Assembly (NCBI GenBank): GCA_947450765.1
Contig: CANFXC010000004.1
Coordinates: 1-64,000 of the forward strand
DNA length: 64,000 bases
Reading direction: 5' to 3'
Source of the DNA: Comamonadaceae bacterium
GTDB taxonomy: Bacteria; Pseudomonadota; Gammaproteobacteria; Burkholderiales; Burkholderiaceae_C
Shown here: in pieces, positions 1 through 11,501 of the stretch
Layout: each line of letters starts with the position of its first letter
How positions within the stretch are numbered: the stretch's first letter is position 1
Made by a program: the position numbers and the translations under genes
Notes under the pieces: model-generated
What the model saw: the letters and a program-made list of their open reading frames with translations, nothing else
Told to the model about the DNA's origin: nothing
The model's database searches: none

Positions 1-135
1 CCCAAGCGTGCGCAAAAAGGCCCCGGTAAGGACGCAAATTGACTGCTAAGTGAGGGTGTTGGCTTGACTCGGCGCTCGGGCAAAGCTGGGTTTAGAAAAG
101 CCACTGATTATAGCCGAGCAAAACTCAATCGACAG

Positions 136-936
136 CTAGCGCAGTGCTGTTGTCGCACTCGCATACAGGCAGATGGCGGCAGCCGCACCTACATTCAAAG
201 ACTCTTCACCGCCCGGCTGAGCGATGCGCACCGAGACTTGTGCCCGCGCCATCAAGGCGGGGCTCACGCCTTGACCTTCATGGCCCATGACCCAGGCGCA
301 TGGTGACGGCAAAACTTGCTCGTGCAAATAGGCACCTTCATGAGAACTCGTCACGACCAAAGGCACGTTCAAAGCGAGCAATGCGTCGGCCTCAAGGCCT
401 TCGATCAACTGCAGCCCAAAGTGCGCACCCATGCCTGCCCGCAGCACTTTGGGCGACCACAGGGCAGCCGTGCCTTTCAAGGCGACGACCTGCTTGAACC
501 CGAAGGCAGCGGCACTGCGCAAGATCGAGCCCACATTGCCGGCGTCTTGCACCCGGTCCAGAATGACCGTCGCAACATCGGGTAACAACGACGGCGCCGC
601 CGGCAAAGCCATCACAAAACCCATGGGTGCCGGTGACTCCAAACCGCTGAACTCTGACCACAAGGCATCAGAAATAAGAACCGTTTTACCCGCCGTCGCA
701 GCCCATTCAGCAGGTGCCTTTGGCCAATAAGACTCAGAAAAAACGGCGATCTGCGGCGCGAGTCCTCGGGCCAGTGCGGCGCGGCACAAGTGATCGCCTT
801 CCAGCCAAACCAGCCCTTCTTTGCGGTAAGCGGTGCTTTCATGGGCCAGCTTTTTCAGCGTCTTGACGAAAGGGTTAGCGCGAGAGGCGATGTGCGTCAC
901 CGAGCCCTGCCCTGGTTGAATCTCATGGAAGGTCAT
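136..936 (-). CDS. TrmH/SpoU-family RNA 2'-O-methyltransferase
   Basis: Translation contains SpoU motifs ([45 protein letters not shown]); start chosen at internal Met ([10 protein letters not shown]), which overlaps the rnhB stop. Confidence 0.9.
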   Translation of the reverse strand: MTFHEIQPGQGSVTHIASRANPFVKTLKKLAHESTAYRKEGLVWLEGDHLCRAALARGLAPQIAVFSESYWPKAPAEWAATAGKTVLISDALWSEFSGLESPAPMGFVMALPAAPSLLPDVATVILDRVQDAGNVGSILRSAAAFGFKQVVALKGTAALWSPKVLRAGMGAHFGLQLIEGLEADALLALNVPLVVTSSHEGAYLHEQVLPSPCAWVMGHEGQGVSPALMARAQVSVRIAQPGGEESLNVGAAAAICLYASATTALR

Positions 937-1589
937 TTCAGCACCTCGGCCACAGGCCGGAACGTTCGCCGGTGTTGCGGACAAGCACCATGCGCACGCA
1001 GCGCCGCCAAATGCTCGGCTGTGCCGTAACCCTTGTGCGTGGCAAAACCATACTGCGGGTACTCCAAATGAAACTCCTGACACCAACGATCTCGCCAGAC
1101 TTTGGCCAAAATAGAGGCCGCAGAGATGGCCGGCACCAAGGCATCGCCACCGACAATCGCTTCCGCCACGATCACCAGCGTTGGAATGCGATTGCCATCG
1201 ATCAGCACTTTGGCAGGTTTGAGCCGCAACCCTTCAACTGCGCGCTTCATGGCCAGCATCGTGGCCTGCAAGATATTGATGTCGTCTATTTCCTCGACCG
1301 TTGCTTGCGCAATCGAAAAGCACAAGGCCTTGGCGCGGATTTCGTCATACAGCTTGTCGCGGCGCAGCGCTGTCAGCACTTTGGAGTCGGCCAAGCCCTT
1401 GATGGGATTCAAGTCATCAAGGATCACGGCTGCTGCCACCACGGGACCCATCAGCGGGCCGCGTCCGGCCTCATCCACCCCGGCCACCAAGCCAGGCGTG
1501 TCCCAGACGAAAGGCGCTTGTTCAGCCTTCAAGAATTTTTTGGATCGCATCGGTTGCCAACTGAGTTGTGTCGCGCCTGAGTTGCACAT
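933..1589 (-). CDS. rnhB: Ribonuclease HII
   Basis: [21 protein letters not shown] and [17 protein letters not shown] motifs; next to lpxB. True start may be a downstream Met (MRSKKFLK). Confidence 0.93.
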   Translation of the reverse strand: MCNSGATQLSWQPMRSKKFLKAEQAPFVWDTPGLVAGVDEAGRGPLMGPVVAAAVILDDLNPIKGLADSKVLTALRRDKLYDEIRAKALCFSIAQATVEEIDDINILQATMLAMKRAVEGLRLKPAKVLIDGNRIPTLVIVAEAIVGGDALVPAISAASILAKVWRDRWCQEFHLEYPQYGFATHKGYGTAEHLAALRAHGACPQHRRTFRPVAEVLK

Positions 1590-2736
1590 GCAAAGCGCTG
1601 AATTTATCTTGAACGTGACGGATTTTCTCAGGCGCAGACACCGCAGCGTCCAACCAATCGATCACGGCCGCAGCCAGCGTAGGCGGCGTTGCAGCCTCTT
1701 GCAACAACTCAGGCACCACGAACTCACCACACAAAATGTTCGGCAAGCCCACCCAGGGTTGCAGCTGTTTGCGCCGCATGATTTGCCATGAAATCCAGTT
1801 CATGTTGTAGGCGATCACCATCGGGCGCTTGAACAAAGCGGCCTCTAAAGTCGCCGTACCGCTGGCGATCAAGGTCACATCACAAGCCGCCAACACCGCG
1901 TGCGACTGACCCTCCACAATCTTGACGAGGTCTTGCACTCCGGCAGCCGCTGCGGCGCGTTCGATGGCAGCCCGCAAAGCGGGAATGGCCGGCACGACGA
2001 ATTGCGTGTCGGGTCGCGCTTTGGCGATCAGGGCCACCGCCTTGAAAAAGCGCGCAGCCAAATACTGAACTTCCGATTGCCGGCTGCCTGGCAGCACCGC
2101 CACCACCGGCTGGTCTGCCGACAAGCCCAGCGCAGCGCGTGCTGCGACTTGGTCGGGCTGCATCGGGATCACATTGGCCAGCGGATGGCCAACATAAGTG
2201 GCTGCAATGCCATGCTGCGCCAGCAAGGCGGGCTCGAATGGAAAGATGCACAACACATGGTCGACGCTGCGGCGAATTTTCTCTACCCGCTCAGCCCGCC
2301 ACGCCCAGACCGAGGGACTGACAAAGTGCACGGTCTTGATGCCGGCCGCACGCAAGGACGCTTCAAGGTCTAGATTGAAGTCGGGTGCATCGACACCGAT
2401 GAAGAGGTCGGGCCGGCTGGCCAGCAATTGGGTTTTGAGCTGTTCGCGAATACCGACGATTTCGCGGTAATGCCGTAACACCTCGACATAGCCGCGCACC
2501 GCGAGCTTCTCGCTCGGCCAGTGCGCCTTGAAGCCACGGGCCTGCATGTGCGGCCCGCCAATGCCTTCAAATTGAGCGTCGGTCCAACGCGCCTTGAAAC
2601 CGTCGAGCAACAAGCCTGCAAGCAAGTCGCCAGAGGTTTCACCGGCGACCATCGCTATGCGTGGTCCGACCTGGACTGCCGACTGGGGTAGCTCCCCGTG
2701 CGTCAGCCCGGCGGCTGAAGGCGGAGCGATAGACAT
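1522..2736 (-). CDS. lpxB: Lipid-A-disaccharide synthase
   Basis: [27 protein letters not shown]; in the lpx cluster. Confidence 0.95.
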   Translation of the reverse strand: MSIAPPSAAGLTHGELPQSAVQVGPRIAMVAGETSGDLLAGLLLDGFKARWTDAQFEGIGGPHMQARGFKAHWPSEKLAVRGYVEVLRHYREIVGIREQLKTQLLASRPDLFIGVDAPDFNLDLEASLRAAGIKTVHFVSPSVWAWRAERVEKIRRSVDHVLCIFPFEPALLAQHGIAATYVGHPLANVIPMQPDQVAARAALGLSADQPVVAVLPGSRQSEVQYLAARFFKAVALIAKARPDTQFVVPAIPALRAAIERAAAAAGVQDLVKIVEGQSHAVLAACDVTLIASGTATLEAALFKRPMVIAYNMNWISWQIMRRKQLQPWVGLPNILCGEFVVPELLQEAATPPTLAAAVIDWLDAAVSAPEKIRHVQDKFSALHVQLRRDTTQLATDAIQKILEG

Positions 2737-2743
2737 TTAAAAA

Positions 2744-3553
2744 CTAACGGACGATGCCGCGTTGCGGCGAGGTTTCAGCCAGAAAATCCAACATCATGGC
2801 GATGTCGCCGACCGCTGTCGGATGACTCACTGGCAGCTCGGCGATGCGGGCCTTGGCCTGCTCCAGCGTCAGGTCGTCACGGTACAGCGCCCGCTGCATG
2901 GCTTTCACCGCGGCCACACGTTCGGGCGAAAAACCACGGCGGCGCAAGCCCTCAAAATTCATTGAACGCGCAGCCGCTGGCTGCCCCTGGCACATCACAT
3001 ACGGCGGCAAGTCGGCGAACAGCAGCGAGCACATCGCCGTCATGCTGTGCGCACCCAAGCGTACAAACTGATGCACGACGGTGAAGCCGCCCAAGATGAC
3101 CCAGTCACCGACATGCACGTGACCGGCCAGCTGCGAGTTGTTGGCAAAAATCGTGTGGTTGCCGACCACGCAGTCATGCGCGAGGTGCACATAGGCCATG
3201 ATCCAGTTGTCATTGCCAACGCTCGTCACACCGGTGTCGCCGGGCGAGCCGATGTTGAGCGTGCAAAACTCACGGATGGTGTTGCGGTCCCCGATGCGCA
3301 ACTCGCAAGGTTCACCCGCGTACTTTTTGTCCTGCGGTATCGCGCCAATCGAGTTGAACTGAAATATCCGGTTGTCTCGGCCAATCGTGGTGTGGCCTTC
3401 GACCACGCAATGCGCGCCAATGGTCGTGCCAGCGCCGATCTTCACGTGCGGGCCGACCACGCTGTAAGGCCCGACACTGACAGAGCTGTCTAGCTGCGCC
3501 TGCGGATCAATCAGCGCAGTGGGATGGATGCCGGTCACCACAGTTTTATCCAT
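2744..3553 (-). CDS. lpxA: UDP-N-acetylglucosamine acyltransferase
   Basis: Left-handed beta-helix hexapeptide repeats, [13 protein letters not shown]; start set at MDKTVVTG. Confidence 0.94.
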   Translation of the reverse strand: MDKTVVTGIHPTALIDPQAQLDSSVSVGPYSVVGPHVKIGAGTTIGAHCVVEGHTTIGRDNRIFQFNSIGAIPQDKKYAGEPCELRIGDRNTIREFCTLNIGSPGDTGVTSVGNDNWIMAYVHLAHDCVVGNHTIFANNSQLAGHVHVGDWVILGGFTVVHQFVRLGAHSMTAMCSLLFADLPPYVMCQGQPAAARSMNFEGLRRRGFSPERVAAVKAMQRALYRDDLTLEQAKARIAELPVSHPTAVGDIAMMLDFLAETSPQRGIVR

Positions 3554-3993
3554 CAGGGCAAGGTGCGCATGGTGCACATCAACTCGGCTTCGCAAACCAC
3601 CAAGTCATTCACACGAGCCGTGGCCTTGAACTTGAAGATGCCCGACTTCATGCGGTCCAGCGAGACTTCCATGATGAGTTGGTCACCGGGTTCAACTGGC
3701 CGCTTGAAGCGCGCGCCGTCAATGCCGGCAAAGTAATACACCGTCTTGTCGTCGGGTGTGGTGCCCAATGTGTCAAACGCCAGCAAGGCCGCGACTTGCG
3801 CCATGGCTTCAAGAATCAGCACACCCGGCATGACCGGGTGGTGCGGAAAGTGACCGCCAAAAAACGGCTCGTTGATGGTCACGTTCTTCAGCGCCTTGAT
3901 GCGTTTGCCTTTTTCAATCTCAAGGACACGGTCCACCAACAGAAATGGGTAGCGGTGCGGCAGCTGCTTGAGAATTTGGTGAATATCCATCAT
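3553..3993 (-). CDS. fabZ: 3-hydroxyacyl-ACP dehydratase FabZ
   Basis: [38 protein letters not shown]. Confidence 0.96.
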   Translation of the reverse strand: MMDIHQILKQLPHRYPFLLVDRVLEIEKGKRIKALKNVTINEPFFGGHFPHHPVMPGVLILEAMAQVAALLAFDTLGTTPDDKTVYYFAGIDGARFKRPVEPGDQLIMEVSLDRMKSGIFKFKATARVNDLVVCEAELMCTMRTLP

Positions 3994-5093
3994 GATTTTT
4001 CTTTAGTTGAGTTCGAAGCAGTCTTGGGCTGTTCTTCGGTCTGTACTTGTCGTTGTTGGGTGATCTGTTTTTCGACCAGTTTCAAACGGTCGCGCAGGGT
4101 GTGCAGCTGCTTCAGCGTGGCTGCATTTTTTTCCCAGGCCGCATTGTCGTCGATGGGGAAGAAGCCGGTGTAATGGCCCGGCTTGAGGATGGAGCGCGTG
4201 ACCACAGAAGACGCCGAGACATTCACATGGTCGGCCAAACGCAAATGGCCCAGCACCACGGCCCCGCCGCCAATCGTGCAGTGCGCGCCAATCTGCGCGC
4301 TGCCAGCCACGCCGACGCAGCCGGCCATTGCCGTGTGCGCCCCGACATGCACGTTGTGGCCAATCTGAATCAGGTTGTCGAGCTTGACGCCGTCTTCAAT
4401 CACCGTGTCCCCGAGGGCTCCGCGATCGATACAGGTGTTGGCGCCAATCTCCACGTCATTGCCGATGCGCACAGCACCCAATTGTTCGATTTTTTCCCAG
4501 CGACCGGCGTTGGGCGCGAAGCCAAAACCATCTGAGCCGATGACGACGCCAGAATGCAAGATGCAGCGCTCACCGAGTTGGCAGCGCTCGCCGAGCGTGA
4601 CGCGTGGAGCCAAGCGACTGTGCGCGCCGACAACCGCCCCGCGGCCAACCACGCAGTGCTCGCCAAGGCGGGTGCCGGCCCCAATCACCGCACCCGCACC
4701 GATGCAGACAAAAGCGGCAACCGAGACGCCCTCAGCCAGTTGGGCTGATGGATCAATGAAGGCGGAGGGATGGATACTTGCAGCCTCTTGCGGTTCGTGG
4801 TGCTGTTTCCAGACCTGCGTCACGCGGGCGAAATACCGGTACGGGTCCGCCACCACGATGCAGCCACCGCGCGCCATGGCCGCGTCCTTCATGGCTGGCG
4901 AAACGATCACGCAGGCAGCACCTGAGGCTGCCAGCTTGTTCAGGTATTTGGGATGGTTGAGAAAGGAAAGATCAGCCATCCCAGCGGCCTCAATCGGCGC
5001 GAGCTTGTCGATCAGCGTGCCTGGATCGGCGAAAAGTGTGGCCTCAAACTCATCCGCCAGAGAGTCAAAGATGGCGCCCAGGCGCAAGGTCAC
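3990..5093 (-). CDS. lpxD: UDP-3-O-acylglucosamine N-acyltransferase
   Basis: Hexapeptide repeats, [45 protein letters not shown]. Confidence 0.95.
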   Translation of the reverse strand: MTLRLGAIFDSLADEFEATLFADPGTLIDKLAPIEAAGMADLSFLNHPKYLNKLAASGAACVIVSPAMKDAAMARGGCIVVADPYRYFARVTQVWKQHHEPQEAASIHPSAFIDPSAQLAEGVSVAAFVCIGAGAVIGAGTRLGEHCVVGRGAVVGAHSRLAPRVTLGERCQLGERCILHSGVVIGSDGFGFAPNAGRWEKIEQLGAVRIGNDVEIGANTCIDRGALGDTVIEDGVKLDNLIQIGHNVHVGAHTAMAGCVGVAGSAQIGAHCTIGGGAVVLGHLRLADHVNVSASSVVTRSILKPGHYTGFFPIDDNAAWEKNAATLKQLHTLRDRLKLVEKQITQQRQVQTEEQPKTASNSTKEKS

Positions 5094-5114
5094 GCTGGGC
5101 CGCCTTGAATGCGC

Positions 5115-5627
5115 TTATCGGCCGTTGCTGGCATTCAGCGACTTGATGACTTTGTCGGTGATGTCATGCTTGGGGTTGACGTAGACCGCCTCTTGAACGA
5201 TCAGGTCGTACTTTTCAGCTTCGGCCAAGGCCTTGACAACGCGGTTGGCACGCTCGATGACCAACTGCAACTCTTCATTTTTGCGGTTGTTCAGGTCTTC
5301 TTGGAATTCGCGTCGCTTGCGCTGGAATTCACGGTCTTGGTCAACCAACTGACGCTGACGCGTATTGCGCTGGCTTTCAGACAAGGTCGGCGCTTCACGC
5401 TCAAGCTTTTCGGACTGAACCTTGATCTGCGCACCGAAGTCGGCAATTTCTTTTTCACGCTTGGTGAACTCTTGCTCCAGCTTGACTTGTGCAGCCTTGG
5501 CAGAGTTGGCCTCGCGGAAAATACGGTCTAGATTGACGATGCCGACCTTGAAATCCTGCGCGTACGCGGATGCAGCGGCCAACGGCAAGAGGGCACAAAT
5601 AACGAGATTTCGTATAGAGAGCTGCAT
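5115..5627 (-). CDS. OmpH/Skp periplasmic chaperone
   Basis: Signal peptide, KVGIVNLDRIFREANSAK and coiled-coil; immediately downstream of bamA. Confidence 0.9.
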   Translation of the reverse strand: MQLSIRNLVICALLPLAAASAYAQDFKVGIVNLDRIFREANSAKAAQVKLEQEFTKREKEIADFGAQIKVQSEKLEREAPTLSESQRNTRQRQLVDQDREFQRKRREFQEDLNNRKNEELQLVIERANRVVKALAEAEKYDLIVQEAVYVNPKHDITDKVIKSLNASNGR

Positions 5628-7939
5628 TAGAAGGAGGTACCAATTTGAAATTGAACGGGTTGCATTCTATCGCCTTCTTGTTTACGAATCGCGTGACCAA
5701 AGGCCAAACGCAGTGGGCCAACAGGGGAAATCCAGCTAACCCCTACGCCGACAGAAGCTCGCAAGCCGGCCAAACTGTAAGGATCGGTTTCTGCGAAGAC
5801 ATTACCAGCGTCCACAAAGGTATACATACGCAAGGTCCGGTCATTGCCGGCACCCGGAAACGGGGCCGAGACTTCTGCATTGAGGGTGATCTTCTTGGCT
5901 CCGCCGATAGATATACGGTTGCCATTGATATCTGTTTCATTGGGACCCAGAGAGCCTTGGGCAAATCCGCGCACCGATCCAAGACCACCCGAATAGAAGT
6001 TCTTGAAAATCGGGTAGGGCTGACCGTTCAAGCCTTTACCCCAACCGATTTCGCCATTCAGGCCAATCGTGAACTGCTTGTTGATGGGAATGTATTGCTG
6101 AGCCTGGTAACTGGAACGCAGGTAGCGCACCTCTCCAGCGACGCCCCAGTCGGCATTGACTCGCTGGTAAAGACCGGTGGTGGGCACCAAGGCGCTGTCG
6201 CGCTTGTCCCGCGACCAGCCCACCGTCAGCGGCACTGAATTGCTATTTTCGCCAAATTGCGTCCTGTATCGATCCCACGCCAATGGCAATGGCGTGATGC
6301 CCTCTTTGATGGTGATCGACTCCAGGCCACCGCCAAAATAAACCGTGTCGTTTTCTGTGAAGGGCACACCAAAACGAATGCTGGCACCGTTGGTGATCAG
6401 CGCGTAGTCACCGCCCTGCCCCGTGTACGGGCGGTTGGTGCGGGTATAAATGTCGATGGCCCGTGACACACCATCAGGCGTGAAATAAGGGTCGACCGTG
6501 CTCAACACGATTTGACGGTTGATTTTGCTGGTATTGACTTCCAGACCGACGTAATGACCCGAGCCAAAAAAGTTTTCTTGCCGGATACCCGCCATCAGTG
6601 ACAGCTTGTCAGCACTTGAAAAGCCCATGCCGAGTGAGAGATTCCCGGTTGGCTTTTCAGCCACAGTCATCACCAGATCAACCTGGTCTGGCGCATTGGC
6701 AACGTCTTGTGTATCGATAGCCACATTCGTGAAAAAGCCCAACCGGTCAACCCGATCGCGAGAGCGTTTGATGTTGTCACCGTCGTACCAGGACGATTCC
6801 AGTTGCCGGAACTCACGGCGAATGACTTCGTCACGTGTGCGGTTGTTGCCGACCACGTTGATGCGCCGGACATACGCACGACGTGACGGGTCAGCCTGCA
6901 ACACGAAACTGACCAGATTGGTCTTGCGGTCGATCAGCGGAACCGCTTCAACGCGCGAGAAAGCAAAACCGAAGGACCCAAAATAATCATTGAAGGCCTT
7001 GGTGGTTTCAGCCACGCGGTCGGCGTTGTAAGACTCACCCGGCTTGATGGTGACGAGGGTTTTGAACTCCTCCTCGTGCCCCAGGTAATTGCCTTCAAGA
7101 CGAACGCTAGAGACCACGAAACGCTGGCCTTCGGTGATGTTCATCGTGAGGGTGATTTCCTGCTTGTCTGGAGAAATCGCCACTTGGGTAGAGTCGACCC
7201 GAAAATCCAGATAGCCACGCGTCAGATAGTAAGAGCGCAGGGTCTCGATATCGGCATTCAGCTTGACGCGCGAATAGCGGTCAGACTTGGTGTACCAGCT
7301 GAGCCAGCCACCTGTGTCCAAGTCAAACAGCTTGCGCAGCGTTGACTCGCTGAACTCTTTGGCGCCGACCACACGGATGTCTTTGATCTTGGCGATCTCA
7401 CCCTCGGTGATGCTGAAAGTCAGGTTGACACGATTGCGCTCAATCGGCGTGACCGTGGTGACCACCGTGACGGCGTACAAACTGCGATTGACATACTGGC
7501 GTTTGAGTTCTTGCTCTGACTTGTCGGCCAGTGCTTTGTCAAAGGGCTGACCGTCATAGAGGCCTGCATCGCGCAGGGCTTTCTTCAAAATGTCTTTGTC
7601 AAATTCTTTGCTACCGACGAACTCGACACCGGCTACGGTGGGGCGCTCCTCAACAATCACCACCAACACGTCACCGGTCACTTCCAGGCGGACATCCTTA
7701 AAAAGTCCCAGTGCGAACAAGGATCGAATCGCAGCAGACCCCTTGTCGTCGTTGTAAATCTCACCAACTCGCAAAGGAATAGACGCAAAGATGGTTCCCG
7801 GCTCAACCCGCTGCAGACCCTCTACGCGAATGTCGCGGACGGTGAAGGGGTCAACGGCCCAAGCCATCGTGGCCGTGAGCATGCTGGCAGCTAAGACCGA
7901 GAGCGTGCGAAATTTAAATCGATTGAGATGGTGATGCAT
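5627..7939 (-). CDS. bamA: Outer membrane protein assembly factor BamA
   Basis: POTRA repeats plus C-terminal barrel (GGLGSVRGFAQGSLGP, VGVSWISPVGPLRLAFGHAI). Confidence 0.96.
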   Translation of the reverse strand: MHHHLNRFKFRTLSVLAASMLTATMAWAVDPFTVRDIRVEGLQRVEPGTIFASIPLRVGEIYNDDKGSAAIRSLFALGLFKDVRLEVTGDVLVVIVEERPTVAGVEFVGSKEFDKDILKKALRDAGLYDGQPFDKALADKSEQELKRQYVNRSLYAVTVVTTVTPIERNRVNLTFSITEGEIAKIKDIRVVGAKEFSESTLRKLFDLDTGGWLSWYTKSDRYSRVKLNADIETLRSYYLTRGYLDFRVDSTQVAISPDKQEITLTMNITEGQRFVVSSVRLEGNYLGHEEEFKTLVTIKPGESYNADRVAETTKAFNDYFGSFGFAFSRVEAVPLIDRKTNLVSFVLQADPSRRAYVRRINVVGNNRTRDEVIRREFRQLESSWYDGDNIKRSRDRVDRLGFFTNVAIDTQDVANAPDQVDLVMTVAEKPTGNLSLGMGFSSADKLSLMAGIRQENFFGSGHYVGLEVNTSKINRQIVLSTVDPYFTPDGVSRAIDIYTRTNRPYTGQGGDYALITNGASIRFGVPFTENDTVYFGGGLESITIKEGITPLPLAWDRYRTQFGENSNSVPLTVGWSRDKRDSALVPTTGLYQRVNADWGVAGEVRYLRSSYQAQQYIPINKQFTIGLNGEIGWGKGLNGQPYPIFKNFYSGGLGSVRGFAQGSLGPNETDINGNRISIGGAKKITLNAEVSAPFPGAGNDRTLRMYTFVDAGNVFAETDPYSLAGLRASVGVGVSWISPVGPLRLAFGHAIRKQEGDRMQPVQFQIGTSF

Positions 7940-8049
7940 GAATTTCTTGAGTGAAAGCAGCTTTCAGCCACAGGGCTGAAAGTGAGAGTCAGATGTGACT
8001 GATGTGACCGATATTTCCAATAAATGAAACCAAGTACACGCCGGATAGC

Positions 8050-9456
8050 CTAAGCAATAAGCCGTTGCAAGTCGTTGAAAATCGCGATGGCCATCATCAT
8101 CAACAAGACGGCGAGACCTGCGCGGTGAAGTCGTGCCATCCAGACTTCGGAGACGCGCATACCCGTCACCGCCTCATAAAGATAATACATCAGGTGTCCA
8201 CCATCCAGCACTGGTAGCGGCAGCAAATTCAGCACGCCGAGACTGACGCTGATAAGGGCCAAAAACATCAGGTAAGAGGCCCAACCCAGCGATGCAGACT
8301 TGCCCGCATAGTCAGCGATGGTCAGCGGCCCGCTGAGGTTTTTCAGGGATGCTTCGCCAATCAGCATTTTCCCCATCATCTGCACCGTCAGGACTGAAAC
8401 ATCCCACGTCCTGACGACACCGCCCCAGAGGCCTTCAACAAAGCCATAACGCACACTGACCATGGCCGGTGCAGAACCGACAAAAGCGCCGATTTTGGCG
8501 ACGGGAAGGTTGGCGTCGAGTTGGACTTGCGGCGTCACCGTCAGCGTCAAGACCTTTCCGGCGCGCTCAATTTGCCAAGCCTGCGGCGTGACGTCCTGGC
8601 TGGCGCCAGATGCGGAGGCCCGAATCATCTCCCGCAACTGCTGGCCGTCAGTGACGCGGCTCTCGTCGATACGCAACACGACATCGCCAGACTGCAAGCC
8701 CGCCTTGGCGGCTGCGCCATCCGCCATCACCTCACCGATCAACGGCTGCGTCAACGGGCCCATCAGGCCGATGCGGCGGAATAAACGGGCGTCAACTTCG
8801 CGGGCGTCCAGCTGGCTCAAGGGCAGCAACAATTCGCGGGTCGGGGCTTGATTGACTGCTTCGGATCGGTCGTCCGATTGACGAGGTGAACCGGCAGCGG
8901 TCACCACCAGCCGCAGGTCTTGGCCGGTCATGGTGCCCTGCGTCAGCCGCCAGCGCAAGTCAGTGAATGAACGGACGTCTTCGAGCGCCTCGCCACTGAA
9001 TGCGGCTTGGGCCACCCACTCGCCGCCGACCAGTCCGGCCCGCGCAGCCATGGACTCCGGCACAGGCGTGGCCAACACGGCCTTTGGTTCCTCTGTACCG
9101 CCCCAATTGACCGAGGAATACAGCAGCGCAGCCAACAATAAATTAGCGATCGGACCGGCTGCCACTACTGCAGCACGTGACCGCAAAGGTTTGTTGTTAA
9201 AGGCCAGATGACGCTCGGCAGCATCGACCGGCCCTTCGCCCTCGTCCAGCATTTTGACGTAACCGCCCAGCGGCAAGGCGCTGATCGAAAACTCAGTGGG
9301 CTTACCGGCGCAGCGCCAGCTGTAAATAGGTTTGCCAAAGCCGATTGAAAACTTCAGCACCTTCACGCCGCAAGCCACCGCAACCCGGTAATGGCCGTAC
9401 TCGTGGATGGTGATCAGCAGACCCAGCGCAACCAAGAATGCCAGCAGCGTCAGCAT
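8050..9456 (-). CDS. rseP: RIP metalloprotease RseP
   Basis: HEYGH zinc motif, PDZ domain, NLLPLPVLDGGHL; start set at MLTLLAFLVALG. Confidence 0.94.
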   Translation of the reverse strand: MLTLLAFLVALGLLITIHEYGHYRVAVACGVKVLKFSIGFGKPIYSWRCAGKPTEFSISALPLGGYVKMLDEGEGPVDAAERHLAFNNKPLRSRAAVVAAGPIANLLLAALLYSSVNWGGTEEPKAVLATPVPESMAARAGLVGGEWVAQAAFSGEALEDVRSFTDLRWRLTQGTMTGQDLRLVVTAAGSPRQSDDRSEAVNQAPTRELLLPLSQLDAREVDARLFRRIGLMGPLTQPLIGEVMADGAAAKAGLQSGDVVLRIDESRVTDGQQLREMIRASASGASQDVTPQAWQIERAGKVLTLTVTPQVQLDANLPVAKIGAFVGSAPAMVSVRYGFVEGLWGGVVRTWDVSVLTVQMMGKMLIGEASLKNLSGPLTIADYAGKSASLGWASYLMFLALISVSLGVLNLLPLPVLDGGHLMYYLYEAVTGMRVSEVWMARLHRAGLAVLLMMMAIAIFNDLQRLIA

Positions 9457-9457
9457 C

Positions 9458-10645
9458 TCAAAGCCCCAGCCGCTTGACGTGTGCAGTCGCCACGATACGG
9501 GTTTGCTGATCCAACGCCAGCAGATCGTCAATGCCATGTATCTCGCTTAACTTGCAGGCATCCAAGCTGTCACGATTGACGTGATGAATCTGGTCAAAGC
9601 GAATGTTCCCGGCCAGAAAAGCGGCCACAGCCACTTCGTTGGCAGCGTTCAAAACAGCGGTGCTGCCGACCGGTCCGTCCAATACCTCCCAAGCCAGTTG
9701 CAAGCCGGGGAAACGCTTCGGGTCCGGCGTATCAAATGTCATGGTTGCGAGGGCCCGAAAATCAAGCGCACGTGCGCCAGAGGCAATGCGCTCCGGCCAA
9801 GCCAGGCCGTAGGCAATTGGCACCCGCATGTCAGGTGTGCCGAGCTGGGCCACTACCGAGGTGTCGCGGTACTGCACCAAGGAATGGATGATGCTTTGCG
9901 GATGGATCACGACCTCGATCTGCTGCGGCGTGACACCGAACAAATAACGCGCCTCAATGACCTCCAGCGCCTTGTTCATCATGGTCGCCGAGTCGACGGA
10001 GATCTTGCGGCCCATGACCCAATTCGGGTGGGCGCAGGCTTGGTCTGGCGTGACGTCTTTGAGGCTCGCGGGATCACGCTCGCGAAACGGTCCGCCTGAA
10101 GCGGTCAGGATGATTTTTTCAACCCGTTCAGACCAAGTGGCAGGGTCCTCTGGCAAGGACTGAAAAATAGCCGAATGCTCGCTGTCAATCGGCAGCAGTT
10201 GCGCGCCACTTTGACGCACCGCCTGCATGAACACATCACCACCCACCACCAAGGCTTCTTTGTTGGCCAACAACAGCCGCTTGCCCGCTTTTGCCGCAGC
10301 CAAGCACGGCGGCAATCCAGCTGCACCGACAATGGCGGCCATGACGGCGTGTACTTGCTCATGCGACGCAATCATCTCTAGCGCTTCAGGGCCAGACAAG
10401 ACCTGCGTTGAGAGGTTGTTGGCGCGCATTTTGTCAGCCAGCAATTGGCCATGCGGCAAACTCGCCATGACTGCAAAAGTCGGTTTGAAACGCTGACATT
10501 GCGCGAGCATGAGGTCGACCTGCGTGGCCGCACTGAGGGCAAAAACCTCAAAGCGCTCAGGGTGCATAGACATAACGTCCAGCGTGCTGACGCCGATTGA
10601 GCCCGTTGAACCCAGAACCGTCACCCGTTGTTTCATTGAATGCAT
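9458..10645 (-). CDS. dxr: 1-deoxy-D-xylulose 5-phosphate reductoisomerase
   Basis: VTVLGSTGSIGVSTLDV, LLPIDSEHSAIFQ, NWVMGRKISVDSATMMNK. Confidence 0.96.
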   Translation of the reverse strand: MHSMKQRVTVLGSTGSIGVSTLDVMSMHPERFEVFALSAATQVDLMLAQCQRFKPTFAVMASLPHGQLLADKMRANNLSTQVLSGPEALEMIASHEQVHAVMAAIVGAAGLPPCLAAAKAGKRLLLANKEALVVGGDVFMQAVRQSGAQLLPIDSEHSAIFQSLPEDPATWSERVEKIILTASGGPFRERDPASLKDVTPDQACAHPNWVMGRKISVDSATMMNKALEVIEARYLFGVTPQQIEVVIHPQSIIHSLVQYRDTSVVAQLGTPDMRVPIAYGLAWPERIASGARALDFRALATMTFDTPDPKRFPGLQLAWEVLDGPVGSTAVLNAANEVAVAAFLAGNIRFDQIHHVNRDSLDACKLSEIHGIDDLLALDQQTRIVATAHVKRLGL

Positions 10646-10652
10646 TTCAGGG

Positions 10653-11501
10653 TCACAAACTTGCCAGCATCATCGCCAAAGGCAACGCTGGCAACAAGGC
10701 GTCAACCCGGTCTAGTACACCACCGTGACCCGGCAACAAGCCGCTGGAGTCTTTGGCGCCAGCGCTGCGCTTGACCAGCGACTCGACCAGATCGCCGACC
10801 ACACTCATGGCCGACAGAAAAACAACCGCTATCAACATCACGCCCCAATCATGACGGTTGAGCAACGATGAATAGATGCTTGGAATTTGCGTCGCGCCGC
10901 TACGGTCAAGCAAGACCCAGCCAAGCGCCAAGACCAACACGCAGACCATGCCGCCCCAAACACCCTCCCAGCTTTTGCCCGGGCTGATGGACGCTGCAAG
11001 TTTGGTTTTGGTGAAGCGGCCGCCCAAGGCTTTGCCAGCAAAGTAAGCACCGATGTCGGCCGTCCAGACCAGCACCATGACAGACAGCAAGAAGTTGACG
11101 CCGATGACCCGCGCCTGAGCCAAGGCCAGCCAAGCCAGCCAAATCGCCAACGCGCCCAACATCAAGCGCAGCGACTTGGGGATCTGCGGCCAACCGCTGA
11201 CGCCGCTGCGCAGCAGCCAGCCACCAGCCAAGACCCAAGCGGCACCGACAACGCTCCACAACCACGGCAACGACTGCGTCAACAAGCCGGCATACCAAGA
11301 CAGCAGGCAGGCCGCCAAACATGCCACGCCAAGCAGCACAGACAAGGGCTGACTGCAACCATTGAGGCGTCCCCACTCCCAGCCACCGGCAGAAATAAGC
11401 ACCAAGGTGATGGCACAAAACGGCACGTAAGAAGGAGAGAACAGAGCCGGCAGCAAGATCGCCAACAACACCACCGCAGTGATCACGCGCTGTTTGAGCA
11501 T
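10653..11501 (-). CDS. cdsA: Phosphatidate cytidylyltransferase
   Basis: Multi-TM protein with SVVGDLVESLVKRSAGAKDSSGLLPGHGGVLDRVD signature. Confidence 0.95.
   Translation of the reverse strand: MLKQRVITAVVLLAILLPALFSPSYVPFCAITLVLISAGGWEWGRLNGCSQPLSVLLGVACLAACLLSWYAGLLTQSLPWLWSVVGAAWVLAGGWLLRSGVSGWPQIPKSLRLMLGALAIWLAWLALAQARVIGVNFLLSVMVLVWTADIGAYFAGKALGGRFTKTKLAASISPGKSWEGVWGGMVCVLVLALGWVLLDRSGATQIPSIYSSLLNRHDWGVMLIAVVFLSAMSVVGDLVESLVKRSAGAKDSSGLLPGHGGVLDRVDALLPALPLAMMLASL

Noticed and set aside
1-42. Possible C-terminal tail of a plus-strand CDS (PKRAQKGPGKDAN-stop)
   Set aside because: Open frame to a TGA at 40-42 but only 13 codons are visible; cannot be assigned to any protein
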